DNA of 64,000 nucleotides. Origin: an uncultured Bacteroidia bacterium (lineage in GTDB: Bacteria > Bacteroidota > Bacteroidia > Bacteroidales > UBA932). Below, piece after piece: positions 1 through 9,148 of this stretch (position 1 is the stretch's first letter; each line of letters opens with the position of its first letter). The translations under genes and the position numbers were made by a program. The notes beneath the pieces were generated by a model. The model was not told where the DNA came from and did no database searches. It was given only the letters and a program-made list of their open reading frames with translations. The stretch is taken from contig CADASN010000013.1 in assembly GCA_902790635.1 (NCBI GenBank), positions 94,408 to 158,407 on the forward strand, given 5' to 3'.

Positions 1-261
1 GCCCGCCGGGTCAACGAACTGCTGGTGCCGCTCTTCCACAAGGCCGGCATCGAGCTCGTGGACATGAAGATCGAATTCGGCCGGGCGTCCGATACGGGGG
101 CCATCATCATCTCCGACGAGATCAGTCCGGACACCTGCCGCCTGTGGGACGAAGCCACGGGCGAGCGCATGGACAAGGACCGCTTCCGGCTGGATCTCAG
201 CCGCGTGGTGGAGAGCTACCGGAATGTCCTCGAACGTTTGACCAAAGTAATCAATTCATAA
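1..261 (+). CDS. purC: SAICAR synthase PurC, C-terminal fragment
   Basis: The window opens inside this gene; the reading frame is open from base 1 to the TAA at 259-261, so only the last 86 residues are present. They carry the conserved PurC C-terminal block: IELVDMKIEFGR followed by ISPDTCRLWD and DKDRFR. PurC joins aspartate to CAIR with ATP, step 8 of IMP synthesis in the cytoplasm. The next gene, purF, starts 1 nt after the stop, so this is the upstream member of the purine operon. Catalytic parts of the N-terminal half lie outside the window. Confidence 0.95.
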   Translation, partial: ARRVNELLVPLFHKAGIELVDMKIEFGRASDTGAIIISDEISPDTCRLWDEATGERMDKDRFRLDLSRVVESYRNVLERLTKVINS

Positions 262-262
262 T

Positions 263-1621
263 ATGGGAGTACTGGCTGTATCCGGCGTGCCGGGCGCATC
301 GACGTTTATCTATTACGGACTGCATAACCTCCAGCACAGGGGACAGGAAGGCGGCGGCATCATCACCTTCGACGAGAAGGGGGACTGCCATCGCTACCGC
401 GGGCAGGGCCTGCTGAGCGAGATTTTCACCAACGGCGAACTGGACCACCTGCCGGGCAGCATCGGCATCGGCAGCGTCAAGTACGCCAATGCCTCCAAGA
501 GCGGCCTGGACAACGTGGAGCCCTTGTTTTTCCGGCACCATACGGGCGATTTCGCCATCGCCGGGGAGGGGAACCTCATCAACGCCCGCCAGATCAGCGA
601 GTACCTGGAGCGGCACGGCGCCCTCTTCCAGACCGATACGGACAGCGAGCTGCTGGCGTCCCTGATCAAGAAAGTCAAATCGGAGGACCGGATCGTCACG
701 CTCGTCAAGGCCCTGAACATGATTGAAGGCGGTTTCACCTTCGTGATCATGACCCCGAACCGCATCTATGCCTGCCGCGACAAATACGGCATCAAGCCGC
801 TGTGCATCGCCAAGCTGGGTGACGGCTACGCCGTGAGCAGCGAATCCTGCGCCTTCGAGATCATGGGGGCGGAGTTCATCCGCGACGTGCAGCCCGGGGA
901 GATCGTCACCCTGGACCGGCACGGGATCCGCAGCACCCTGTATTCGCATTTCAACCGCCACCGGATGTGCGCGATGGAATATATCTATTTCGCCCGTCCG
1001 GACAGCGACATCGACGGCTGCAACGTCCACGCCTACCGCAAGGAAGCCGGACGGCGCCTCTACCGCGAATGCCCCGTCGAGGCCGACATGGTGGTGGGTG
1101 TGCCCGAATCGAGCCTCAGCGCCGCCATGGGCTACAGCGAGGAGAGCGGCATCCCCTTCGAAATGGGCCTGGTAAAGCACAAATACGTGGGACGTACCTT
1201 CATCCAGCCGGTGCAGTCGCTCCGGGAACTGGGCGTGAAGATGAAACTGTCCCCGGTGCGGAGCATCGTCCGGGGCAAGCGTATCGTGCTGGTGGACGAT
1301 TCCATCGTCCGCGGCACGACCTCGCTCAAGATCGTGGGGCTCCTGCGGGATGCCGGCGCCACGGAGGTGCACGTACGCATCGCCAGCCCCATGATGCGCT
1401 TCACCTGCCACTACGGGGTGGATACTTCTACGCCGGAGGAACTGCTCTGCTCGCACCGGACGCTGGAAGAGGCACGTCAGGCCATCGGGGCCGATTCGCT
1501 GGGCTACCTGAGCCCGGAATCGACGCGGGACTCCTGCTTCGGCTGCGCGGATCCCTGCCAGGCTTGTTTCACGGGCGAGTATCCGACCCTGCTGTATGAC
1601 GAGTCGGTCGAGAACGACTGA
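263..1621 (+). CDS. purF: Amidophosphoribosyltransferase PurF lacking the glutaminase cysteine
   Basis: PurF makes phosphoribosylamine from PRPP, the committed step of purine synthesis. This 452-residue protein has an N-terminal Ntn-hydrolase (glutaminase) fold and a C-terminal phosphoribosyltransferase domain with an intact PRPP loop (VLVDDSIVRGTTS, about residues 342-354). It is the Bacillus-like iron-sulfur type: Cys236, Cys382, Cys432 and Cys435 match the cluster ligands. The glutaminase site is altered. Met1 occupies the position of the N-terminal catalytic Cys, Lys73 replaces the usual Arg, and Glu102 replaces the oxyanion-hole Asn. No Cys codon lies between the upstream in-frame stop (248-250) and the ATG. 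Ammonia-dependent activity is the likely outcome (inference). Confidence 0.93.
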   Translation: MGVLAVSGVPGASTFIYYGLHNLQHRGQEGGGIITFDEKGDCHRYRGQGLLSEIFTNGELDHLPGSIGIGSVKYANASKSGLDNVEPLFFRHHTGDFAIAGEGNLINARQISEYLERHGALFQTDTDSELLASLIKKVKSEDRIVTLVKALNMIEGGFTFVIMTPNRIYACRDKYGIKPLCIAKLGDGYAVSSESCAFEIMGAEFIRDVQPGEIVTLDRHGIRSTLYSHFNRHRMCAMEYIYFARPDSDIDGCNVHAYRKEAGRRLYRECPVEADMVVGVPESSLSAAMGYSEESGIPFEMGLVKHKYVGRTFIQPVQSLRELGVKMKLSPVRSIVRGKRIVLVDDSIVRGTTSLKIVGLLRDAGATEVHVRIASPMMRFTCHYGVDTSTPEELLCSHRTLEEARQAIGADSLGYLSPESTRDSCFGCADPCQACFTGEYPTLLYDESVEND

Positions 1622-1645
1622 GAGAAGTTATCAACAATTTTCCCG

Positions 1646-1697
1646 AATAATTGTCAATAAATAATCTTGCAAGGAGCGCAGGATTATTGTAAATTTG
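1646..1697 (+). promoter_or_regulatory. Promoter and candidate operator upstream of purE
   Basis: A Bacteroidota -7 box TAAATTTG (1690-1697) has a TTG -33 element (1667-1669) 20 nt upstream. A 9-bp box AATAATTGT (1646-1654) ends 13 nt before the TTG; the same box at the same spacing precedes guaB. It also forms the right arm of a small inverted repeat (ACAATT 1634-1639 with AATTGT 1649-1654). This would start a transcript covering purE and downstream genes, separate from purC-purF. Confidence 0.65.
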
Positions 1698-1720
1698 TGC
1701 TTTGGTACGTCGTTCAAAGC

Positions 1721-2188
1721 ATGAAAGTCAGCATTATCATGGGATCCAAAAGCGACTGGGATGTGATGTCAGCCGCTTGTGAGACCCTCGACCAGTTCGG
1801 GGTCCCTTACGAGAAGAAAGTTATCAGTGCCCACCGCACGCCGCAGTTTTTCTGCGACTACATGGCCGGCGCCCGCGAACGCGGCGTGTCCGTCGTCATC
1901 GCAGGCGCGGGCGGTGCCGCGCACCTGCCCGGGATGGCCGCGGCCCTCACGACGCTCCCCGTGATCGGGATTCCGATCCGGAGCAAGGCGCTCAACGGCC
2001 TGGATTCCCTCCTGTCCATCGTCCAGATGCCGTCCGGGATCCCCGTGGCGACGATGGCGATCGACGGGGCGAAGAACGCCGCCCTTTATGCCGTCTCGAT
2101 GCTGGCCCTCCAGGATGCTGCGCTGGCGGAAAAGCTGGAGGCATTCCGCATGCAGCAGGCCGACAAGGTCCTCCAAACCGAACTGTAA
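1721..2188 (+). CDS. purE: N5-carboxyaminoimidazole ribonucleotide mutase PurE
   Basis: This 155-residue protein interconverts N5-CAIR and CAIR. It shows the class I PurE signatures GSKSDW near the N-terminus, SAHRTP, and AHLPG. The chosen ATG gives the usual N-terminus ([13 protein letters not shown]) and lies about 23 nt after the -7 box; an upstream in-frame ATG at 1667 would precede that promoter and is unlikely. The class I enzyme normally needs PurK, which is not in this window. purL follows after 1 nt. Confidence 0.95.
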   Translation: MKVSIIMGSKSDWDVMSAACETLDQFGVPYEKKVISAHRTPQFFCDYMAGARERGVSVVIAGAGGAAHLPGMAAALTTLPVIGIPIRSKALNGLDSLLSIVQMPSGIPVATMAIDGAKNAALYAVSMLALQDAALAEKLEAFRMQQADKVLQTEL

Positions 2189-2189
2189 G

Positions 2190-5100
2190 ATGAAAGCGCA
2201 CCGCATTTTCGTAGAAAAGTATTCGGAGTTCCAGGTAGAGGCGCAGAGTCTCAGAAGCGAGTTCAACGAAAACCTTTCTCTTTCCCTCCGTACCCTCCGG
2301 CTGCTCAACGTCTATGACCTGTTCGGCTTCTCCGACGAACTGCTGGAGAAGTGCCGCTATACGGTGTTCGGCGAGGTCGTGACCGACCTCGTGTCGGACG
2401 CCTGCCCCCTGGAGGGGAAGAAATACCTCTCCGTCGAATACATCCCCGGCCAGTTCGACCAGCGGGCTTCCTCGGCCCTGGACTGCGTCCACCTGATCGA
2501 TCCGTCCGCGGACGTGCAGATCCGTTCTTCGCGCCTGCTGATCTTCGACGACGACCTGTCGGAGACGGATCTCGCCGCCATCCGCCATTACTACATCAAC
2601 GTCGTGGAGTCCCGCCCCAAGGACCTGGGCCGCCTGCAGCCCGAAGGGGAGGCGGAGGTCAAGCCGCTCGCCTCGCTCGCCGGTTTCACGCAGATGCAGC
2701 CCGCGGACTATGCCGCTTTCTGCAAGCGCTGGGGGCTCGCCATGAACACCGACGACCTCGCGGAGGTGGTGCGTTATTTCACGCAGGAAGGCCGTGACCC
2801 GTCGGAGACGGAGCTGCGCATCCTTGACACGTACTGGAGCGACCATTGCCGCCATACGACTTTCACTTCCGAGCTCACCGACGTGCAGGTGGACGACTCC
2901 TTCATCAAGGAGGAGATCGAGGCGCAGTACCGCGAGTTCCTGGCGGTCCGCCGCGAACTGGGCCGTGAGCAGAAGAGCCTCTGCCTGATGGAGCTGGCCA
3001 CGATCGGGGCGCGCGTCCTGCGGAAGCGCGGCCTGCTGGAGGACCTCGAGCAGAGCGAAGAGAACAACGCCTGCAGCATCTACGTGGACGTGGAGGTGGA
3101 CGGGCGGCCGGAGCGCTGGCTCCTCCAGTTCAAGAACGAGACCCACAACCATCCGACGGAGATCGAGCCCTTCGGCGGGGCCGCCACCTGCCTGGGCGGC
3201 GCGATCCGCGACCCGTTGTCCGGCCGGGCCTATGTCTATCAGGCCATGCGCGTGACCGGGGCCGGCGACATCAATGCCGCCGTGAAGGATACCCTGCCGG
3301 GCAAGCTCCCGCAGCGGATGATCAGCCGCAAGGCGGCCGCCGGCTATTCCAGCTACGGCAACCAGATCGGCCTGGCCACCACGCATGTGCGTGAAATCTA
3401 TCACCCCGGCTACACGGCCAAGCGCCTCGAAGTGGGGGCCGTCGTGGGAGCGGTCAAGGCGGACAACGTCCGCCGCGAGAGCCCGGCGCCGGGCGACGTG
3501 ATCCTGCTGCTCGGCGGCCGGACGGGCCGCGACGGGATCGGCGGGGCGACCGGCTCGTCCAAGCGCCATACCGGCACGTCCCTGGAGACCTGCGGCAGCG
3601 AGGTGCAGAAAGGCAACGCCCCCGAGGAGCGCAAGCTCCAGCGGCTGTTCCGCCGGCCGGAGGTGACGCGCCTGATCAAAAAATCCAATGACTTCGGCGC
3701 CGGCGGCGTCAGCGTCGCGATCGGCGAGCTGGCCCCCGGGCTGGATATCTATCTGGACCGCGTGCCGGTCAAATACAGCGGCCTGAACGCGACGGAGCTC
3801 GCCATCAGCGAGTCCCAGGAGCGCATGGCCGTGGTGGTGGAGGCCGGCGATCGCGAAGCGTTCGAGGCTTTCTGCGGCAGCGAGAACGTCGAGGTGACCC
3901 ATGTCGCCGACGTGACGGACCGCGGCCGGATGCGGATGTTCTACCATGGCACGCGGGTTGCCGACCTTTCCCGCGAATTCATCGACAGCGCCGGTGCGAA
4001 GCATTATGCGCAGGCGTGCATCGGGGCGGTCGAGGACATCGACCCGTTCCGCCGGGAGCCGGCGGGCGGGACGCTCAGGGAGAAGCTTGTCGCGACCCTG
4101 TCCGACCCCAACGTGGCTTCGCAGAAGGGCCTGGTGGAGATGTTCGACGCGACGATCGGCCGCTCGACGGTGCTGATGCCCTATGGCGGCGCCCTGCAGG
4201 CCACGGAGACGCAGGTCTCCGTCCAGAAGCTGCCCGCAGACGGCTACACCGATTCCGCCAGCATGATGGCGTTCGGGTATGACCCTTTCCTGACCTCCTG
4301 GAGCCCGTATCACGGCGCCGCGTACGCCGTAGTGGATGCTTGCAGCAAGGTGGTGGCCGCCGGCGGGGATTGGTCGCACATGCGTTTCTCCTACCAGGAG
4401 TATTTCGAGCGTATGACCGCCGACCCGCACAGCTGGGGCAAGCCCCTGGCCGCGCTGCTCGGCGCGCTGAAGATGCAGCTCGCGCTCGGCCTGCCGTCCA
4501 TCGGCGGCAAGGATTCGATGAGCGGCACTTTCGAGCACATCTCGGTCCCGCCCACGCTGATCGCTTTCGGCGTGGCGATGGTGGACGCCCGCCGCGTCAT
4601 CTCCCCGGAACTCAAGTGGGAGGGCAACCGGCTCTACCTCATCAAGCATACCCCGCTGCCCGACCGGATGCCGGATACGGCGCAGTTGCAGGCCAACTGG
4701 GACTATGTCCACGGACAGATTGCCGCCGGCAAGATCGTGTCCGCCTGGGCCCTGGGCCGGGGCGGCGTGGCGGAAGGCCTGTCGAAGATGGCCTTCGGCA
4801 ACCTCTTCGGCATCGACGTCCGGATGGACGAACGGACGCTCTTCGACCTGGGCTACGGCTCCCTCCTGGTGGAGGCGGAAGGGGAGCTGGACTTCCCGCA
4901 GGCCATCCTGCTGGGCAAGGTGACCGACGGCGAAGACGGCCTGCTGCACATCAACGGCGAGCGCGTCTCGATCGACCGCCTGATGGAGGCCAATGCCGGC
5001 ACGTACGCGAAAGTGTACCCCGCCAAAGTCCCTGCCTCACATACGTCGCTGCCTGGTTTTGCCTGCAAATTGCAGAAGTTGCCGCAGTGCATGCCGGCTC

Positions 5101-6005
5101 GCGATAGCGATTATCCGGCCATCCCCCTTGAGGGGGCGCAGGGGGTGAAGGTCAGCGGGCCGTGCGGGAGTCCTGTGCGGTGGAGCGGCCCGCCGGTCGA
5201 AAAGCCGCTGGTCTATATCCCGGTCTTCCCGGGCACCAACTGCGACTACGACACCGCCAAGGCTTTCCGCAAGGCAGGTGCCGAAGTCGGGTTCGGCGTG
5301 TTCCGCAACCTGACGGGGGAGGATGTCCTCCGCTCGATCGACGAGATGGCCCGGGCCATCGACGGCTGCCAGATCCTGATGCTCTCGGGCGGTTTCTCTG
5401 CCGGAGACGAGCCGGACGGCAGCGGAAAATTCATCGCCAACGTGCTGAACAACAGCAAGGTGGCGGCTGCGATCGAGGGCTTGTTGGAGCGTGGCGGCCT
5501 GATCCTCGGGATCTGCAACGGCTTTCAGGCGCTCGTCAAGAGCGGCCTGCTGCCCTACGGGCACCTCGGCTGCGTGACGAAGGATTCCCCGACCCTGTTC
5601 CGCAACGAGATCAACCGCCACATCTCCCAGATGGCGACCACGCGCGTGGCTTCGACCCGCTCGCCCTGGCTCGCGGGCATGACCGTCGGGGAGCTGCATA
5701 CCATCGCCGTCAGCCACGGCGAAGGCAAGTTCATGGTCTCCGAAGCCCTGGCGAAAGAGTTGTTCGCCCGTGGGCAGGTGGCCTTCCAGTACGTGGATCC
5801 CTTCAGCGAGGAGGTCACGATGGAGGCACCCGCCAACCCCAACGGCTCCTACTATGCGATCGAGGGCATCCTCAGCCCCACCGGGCAGATCCTCGGCAAG
5901 ATGGGCCACACCGAGCGCTGGGAGCCGAATGTCTTCAAGAACATCGAAGAAGAGCTGTACCAGCCGCTCTTCGACAATGCAGTCCGTTATTTCAAGACTC
6001 TTTAA
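2190..6005 (+). CDS. purL: Phosphoribosylformylglycinamidine synthase PurL (fused synthetase and glutaminase)
   Basis: The enzyme converts FGAR to FGAM with ATP and glutamine. The 1271-residue protein has an N-terminal PurS-like region, two AIRS-type synthetase halves (DHCRHTTF near residue 218, ETHNHPTEIEPF near 317) and a C-terminal class I glutamine amidotransferase with Cys1109 in GICNGFQ and His1240/Glu1242 in HTER. The glutaminase is therefore intact. The sequence resembles the clade II, clostridial-type fused PurL (for example IPVFPGTNCDYD) more than the long Bacteroides form. Residues about 949-1006, between synthetase and glutaminase, are an unusual Pro/Ser/Gly/Cys-rich insert encoded by palindrome-rich DNA. 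purM starts 11 nt downstream. Confidence 0.96.
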   Translation: MKAHRIFVEKYSEFQVEAQSLRSEFNENLSLSLRTLRLLNVYDLFGFSDELLEKCRYTVFGEVVTDLVSDACPLEGKKYLSVEYIPGQFDQRASSALDCVHLIDPSADVQIRSSRLLIFDDDLSETDLAAIRHYYINVVESRPKDLGRLQPEGEAEVKPLASLAGFTQMQPADYAAFCKRWGLAMNTDDLAEVVRYFTQEGRDPSETELRILDTYWSDHCRHTTFTSELTDVQVDDSFIKEEIEAQYREFLAVRRELGREQKSLCLMELATIGARVLRKRGLLEDLEQSEENNACSIYVDVEVDGRPERWLLQFKNETHNHPTEIEPFGGAATCLGGAIRDPLSGRAYVYQAMRVTGAGDINAAVKDTLPGKLPQRMISRKAAAGYSSYGNQIGLATTHVREIYHPGYTAKRLEVGAVVGAVKADNVRRESPAPGDVILLLGGRTGRDGIGGATGSSKRHTGTSLETCGSEVQKGNAPEERKLQRLFRRPEVTRLIKKSNDFGAGGVSVAIGELAPGLDIYLDRVPVKYSGLNATELAISESQERMAVVVEAGDREAFEAFCGSENVEVTHVADVTDRGRMRMFYHGTRVADLSREFIDSAGAKHYAQACIGAVEDIDPFRREPAGGTLREKLVATLSDPNVASQKGLVEMFDATIGRSTVLMPYGGALQATETQVSVQKLPADGYTDSASMMAFGYDPFLTSWSPYHGAAYAVVDACSKVVAAGGDWSHMRFSYQEYFERMTADPHSWGKPLAALLGALKMQLALGLPSIGGKDSMSGTFEHISVPPTLIAFGVAMVDARRVISPELKWEGNRLYLIKHTPLPDRMPDTAQLQANWDYVHGQIAAGKIVSAWALGRGGVAEGLSKMAFGNLFGIDVRMDERTLFDLGYGSLLVEAEGELDFPQAILLGKVTDGEDGLLHINGERVSIDRLMEANAGTYAKVYPAKVPASHTSLPGFACKLQKLPQCMPARDSDYPAIPLEGAQGVKVSGPCGSPVRWSGPPVEKPLVYIPVFPGTNCDYDTAKAFRKAGAEVGFGVFRNLTGEDVLRSIDEMARAIDGCQILMLSGGFSAGDEPDGSGKFIANVLNNSKVAAAIEGLLERGGLILGICNGFQALVKSGLLPYGHLGCVTKDSPTLFRNEINRHISQMATTRVASTRSPWLAGMTVGELHTIAVSHGEGKFMVSEALAKELFARGQVAFQYVDPFSEEVTMEAPANPNGSYYAIEGILSPTGQILGKMGHTERWEPNVFKNIEEELYQPLFDNAVRYFKTL
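5048..5193 (+). repeat. Palindrome-rich in-frame insertion inside purL
   Basis: This part of the purL linker does not look like PurL coding sequence and is rich in short inverted repeats: CTGCAA/TTGCAG near 5064-5076, TCGC/GCGA near 5099-5110, CCCCCT/AGGGGG near 5124-5136, and an 8-bp pair GCGGGCCG (5155-5162) with CGGCCCGC (5186-5193). The reading frame stays open. It looks like a REP-type element tolerated between two domains. The exact ends are not definable from this sequence alone. Confidence 0.55.
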
Positions 6006-6016
6006 ATTTCAATGAT

Positions 6017-7045
6017 ATGGTAGCAAAATCTTACGAAAAAGCAGGTGTCAACCTGGAAGCGGGCTACGAGGTGGTCCGCAGGATCAAGGCCCACGTCGCC
6101 ACGACCTCCCGCCCGGGCTACATGGGCAACATCGGTTCGTTCGGCGGCATGTTCGATCTCTCCTCCCTGAGCTACAAGGAGCCCGTGCTCGTGAGCTCGA
6201 CCGACGGCGTAGGTACGAAACTCAAAATTGCCTTCGCCCTGGACAAGCATGACACGGTGGGTATCGACGTGGTGGCCATGTGCGTCAACGACGTGGTGGC
6301 GCAGGGTGCCGAGCCCCTCTTCTTCCTGGACTATGTGGCCATGGGACACAACATCCCTGCGAAGACGGAGATGATCGTCGCGGGTGTGGCGGAAGGCTGC
6401 CGTCAGGCCGGCTGCGCCCTGGTGGGCGGCGAGACGGCCGAGATGCCGGGTATGTACGGCAACGACGAATATGACCTGGCCGGATTCACCGTCGGTGTCG
6501 TGGAGAAGAGCCGGCTCATCAACGGCTCCACCGTCAAGGTCGGCGACGTCGTGGTGGGTATCGCTTCCACGGGTGTGCACTCCAACGGCTTCAGCCTCGT
6601 GCGCAAGATCGTCCTCGACGGGGACCATTTCTATTCGGAGCGCGTGCCTGAACTGGGCGGCCGCCGCCTCGGCGACGTCCTGCTGACCCCGACCCGCATC
6701 TATGTCAAGCAGTTGCTCGATGTCTTCGCGCACTGCGACGTGCACGGTGTGGCCAACATCACCGGCGGCGGTTTCGACGAGAACATGCCCCGCGTGCTGA
6801 GCGAGGACCAGGGCCTGGAGATCAAGGAAGGGACCTGGGAGATTCCCGCCATCTTCGACGTGCTGCAGGATTGGGGCAACATCCCGCACCGCGAGATGTT
6901 CAACATCTTCAACATGGGCGTCGGCATGATGATCGTCCTGGATCCTTCCGAAGCGCAGACCGCCATCGACATCCTCGCCAGCTACGGCGACAAGGCGAGT
7001 GTGATCGGCCGCGTGACGAATGTCCCGGGCATCAACATCATCTGA
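6017..7045 (+). CDS. purM: Phosphoribosylformylglycinamidine cyclo-ligase PurM
   Basis: PurM closes FGAM to aminoimidazole ribotide with ATP. The 342-residue length is normal. The start MVAKSYEKAGVNLEAGYE is the conserved beginning of the family, and the glycine-rich nucleotide-binding blocks STDGVGTKLK, LVGGETAEMPGMY and NITGGGFDENMPR are present. An earlier ATG at 6012 is out of frame and stops at once. purN begins 2 nt after the TGA. Confidence 0.96.
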   Translation: MVAKSYEKAGVNLEAGYEVVRRIKAHVATTSRPGYMGNIGSFGGMFDLSSLSYKEPVLVSSTDGVGTKLKIAFALDKHDTVGIDVVAMCVNDVVAQGAEPLFFLDYVAMGHNIPAKTEMIVAGVAEGCRQAGCALVGGETAEMPGMYGNDEYDLAGFTVGVVEKSRLINGSTVKVGDVVVGIASTGVHSNGFSLVRKIVLDGDHFYSERVPELGGRRLGDVLLTPTRIYVKQLLDVFAHCDVHGVANITGGGFDENMPRVLSEDQGLEIKEGTWEIPAIFDVLQDWGNIPHREMFNIFNMGVGMMIVLDPSEAQTAIDILASYGDKASVIGRVTNVPGINII

Positions 7046-7047
7046 GC

Positions 7048-7617
7048 ATGCACGGGAAGCTAGCGGTGTTCGCCAGCGGCTCCGGGACCAATTTCGAGGC
7101 CATTGCCCAGGCCTGCGCCGACGGGCGCCTGGATGCGGAAGTATCCCTGATGGTCTGTGACAAGCCCGGAGCCGCGGTGGTGGCACGCGCTGAACGGTTC
7201 GGTATCCCGTCGTTCGTCTTCAACCCGAAGGACTATGCCTCCAAGGGGGACTACGAACGGGAGATCATCCGCCGTATGGATGCCCTCGGCATCGACCTGG
7301 TGTGCCTGGCCGGCTATATGCGCATCGTCTCCGACGTGCTGCTGGAAGCCTACGGCGGACGCATCATCAACATCCATCCTTCGCTGCTGCCGGCTTTCAA
7401 GGGCGCGCATGCGGTGGAGGACGCCGTGGCCTACGGCGTGAAGGTCTATGGCATCACCATCCATTGGGTGAATGCCGACCTGGACGGTGGCAGGATCATC
7501 GCCCAGCGGGCTTTCGACTATGACGGCAGCGACCCGGCGGAAGTCCACCGTATCGGTCAGAAGATCGAACATGCATTATACATCGAAACCATCCAAAAGT
7601 TATTGAAGAATCTATGA
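7048..7617 (+). CDS. purN: Phosphoribosylglycinamide formyltransferase PurN
   Basis: PurN transfers the formyl group of 10-formyl-tetrahydrofolate to glycinamide ribotide. The 189-residue protein starts with the phosphate-binding block VFASGSGTNFEAI and has the catalytic Asn and His in INIHPSLLPAFKG and the Asp-containing segment ADLDGG. The gene overlaps purH by 4 nt (ATGA). Its formyl donor can be supplied by the FolD domain encoded two genes downstream. Confidence 0.96.
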   Translation: MHGKLAVFASGSGTNFEAIAQACADGRLDAEVSLMVCDKPGAAVVARAERFGIPSFVFNPKDYASKGDYEREIIRRMDALGIDLVCLAGYMRIVSDVLLEAYGGRIINIHPSLLPAFKGAHAVEDAVAYGVKVYGITIHWVNADLDGGRIIAQRAFDYDGSDPAEVHRIGQKIEHALYIETIQKLLKNL

Positions 7618-9143
7618 GGGCACTTGTCAGCGTAAGCGATAAGACGGGTCTCGTGCCGTTCGTGCAGGGACTCCAGGCATTGGGTTGGACCATCATCGCC
7701 ACGGGCGGGACGCAGAAACTGCTGGAAGAGCAGGGCGTCCGCACCGTGGGCATCAGCGAGGTCACGGGCTTTCCGGAGATCCTCGACGGCCGGGTGAAGA
7801 CCCTGCATCCCAAGGTGCATGGGGGGATCCTCGCGCGCCGCGACCTGCCGGCCCACATGGCTACGCTCGCGGAGCAGGGGATCGGGACCATCGACCTGGT
7901 GTGCGTGAACCTTTATCCTTTCCGGCAGACCATCGCGAAGGAAGGGGTCAGCATGGAGGATGCCATCGAGAACATCGACATCGGCGGACCTTCGATGGTG
8001 CGCAGCGCTGCCAAGAACTGGCGGGACGTGACCATCGTCTGCGATCCTGCCGACTACGGCCAGGTTCTCGAGGAGATCCGCGCGAACGGCAAGACCTCCG
8101 ACGAGACCCGGCTCAAGCTCTCCGCCAAGGCCTATACGCATACCGCGGAGTACGATATGTGCATCGCCGGCTGGATGCGTGCGCAGGCCGGGCTGAACGA
8201 GAAGCTCTTCCTGGAGTACGATCTCAAGCAGGGACTCCGCTACGGCGAGAATCCCCACCAGTCCGCCAAGTTCTATGCCGCCCTGAAGCCGGCGCCCTAT
8301 TCCCTGGCCTTCGCCCGCCAGATCCAGGGCAAGGAACTGTCCTACAACAACATCCAGGATGCCAACGCGGCCCTGAACGTGCTTCGCGACTTCGATGCCC
8401 CGTTCTGCGTGGCGCTCAAGCACATGAATCCCTGCGGCGCAGCCGTGGGCGCCACCGTCGAGGAGGCCTGGCAGGCCGCCTATGAGGCGGACAAAGTCAG
8501 CATCTACGGCGGCATCGTGGGCGTGAACCGCGAGCTGACCGCCGAGGTGGCGCGCGGGATGAAGCCCATTTTCCTGGAGATCGTGATCGCTCCGTCCTAT
8601 ACCCCCGAGGCCCTCGAGATCCTGTCCGCGAAGAAGAACCTCCGCGTGCTGGAAGTCCCGATGGAGCGGGAGGAGCAGGCCCCGATGCAGTATGTCGGCG
8701 TCAACGGCGGTCTGCTGGCCCAGCAGCTGGACACGGCGATGGAGACGGTCACCCCGGAGATGTGCGTCACGAAGGTCCGTCCGACGGAGGCACAGCTCGC
8801 CGACCTGGATTTCGGCTGGCGCATCGTCAAGCACATCAAGTCCAACGCCATCGCGGTGGTGCGCGACAAGCACACGATCGGGGTGGGCGCCGGGCAGACG
8901 AACCGGGTCGGCTCCGCCGAGATCGCCCTCAAGCAGGCGCAGGCGGCCGGATTCACCGAAGGGCTCATCCTGGCCTCCGACGGCTTCCTGCCTTTTGACG
9001 ATACGGTGGCCCTGGCCGCGCAGTACGGCGTGAGCGCGATTGTCCAGCCGGGCGGCAGCATCCGGGATGCGGATGCCATCGCCAAGGCGGACGAACTCGG
9101 CATCACGATGCTCTTCACGGGAGTCAGACATTTCAAGCATTAG
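7614..9143 (+). CDS. purH: Bifunctional AICAR formyltransferase/IMP cyclohydrolase PurH
   Basis: PurH does the last two steps to IMP. The 509-residue protein has an N-terminal MGS-like cyclohydrolase domain (SVSDKTGL, GRVKTLHPKVHGGIL) and a C-terminal AICAR transformylase domain with the catalytic Lys-His pair in LKHMNPCG, the RYGENPHQ block and SDGFLPFDD. Its start overlaps the purN stop. The C-terminus FTGVRHFKH is the family end, so the gene is complete. Confidence 0.96.
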   Translation: MRALVSVSDKTGLVPFVQGLQALGWTIIATGGTQKLLEEQGVRTVGISEVTGFPEILDGRVKTLHPKVHGGILARRDLPAHMATLAEQGIGTIDLVCVNLYPFRQTIAKEGVSMEDAIENIDIGGPSMVRSAAKNWRDVTIVCDPADYGQVLEEIRANGKTSDETRLKLSAKAYTHTAEYDMCIAGWMRAQAGLNEKLFLEYDLKQGLRYGENPHQSAKFYAALKPAPYSLAFARQIQGKELSYNNIQDANAALNVLRDFDAPFCVALKHMNPCGAAVGATVEEAWQAAYEADKVSIYGGIVGVNRELTAEVARGMKPIFLEIVIAPSYTPEALEILSAKKNLRVLEVPMEREEQAPMQYVGVNGGLLAQQLDTAMETVTPEMCVTKVRPTEAQLADLDFGWRIVKHIKSNAIAVVRDKHTIGVGAGQTNRVGSAEIALKQAQAAGFTEGLILASDGFLPFDDTVALAAQYGVSAIVQPGGSIRDADAIAKADELGITMLFTGVRHFKH

Positions 9144-9148
9144 TCGAT

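Noticed and set aside
1992..4949. 985-residue open frame antisense to purL
   Set aside because: High-GC shadow of purL: no start context, low-complexity Arg/His/Gly/Leu composition, and purL on the other strand is unambiguous.
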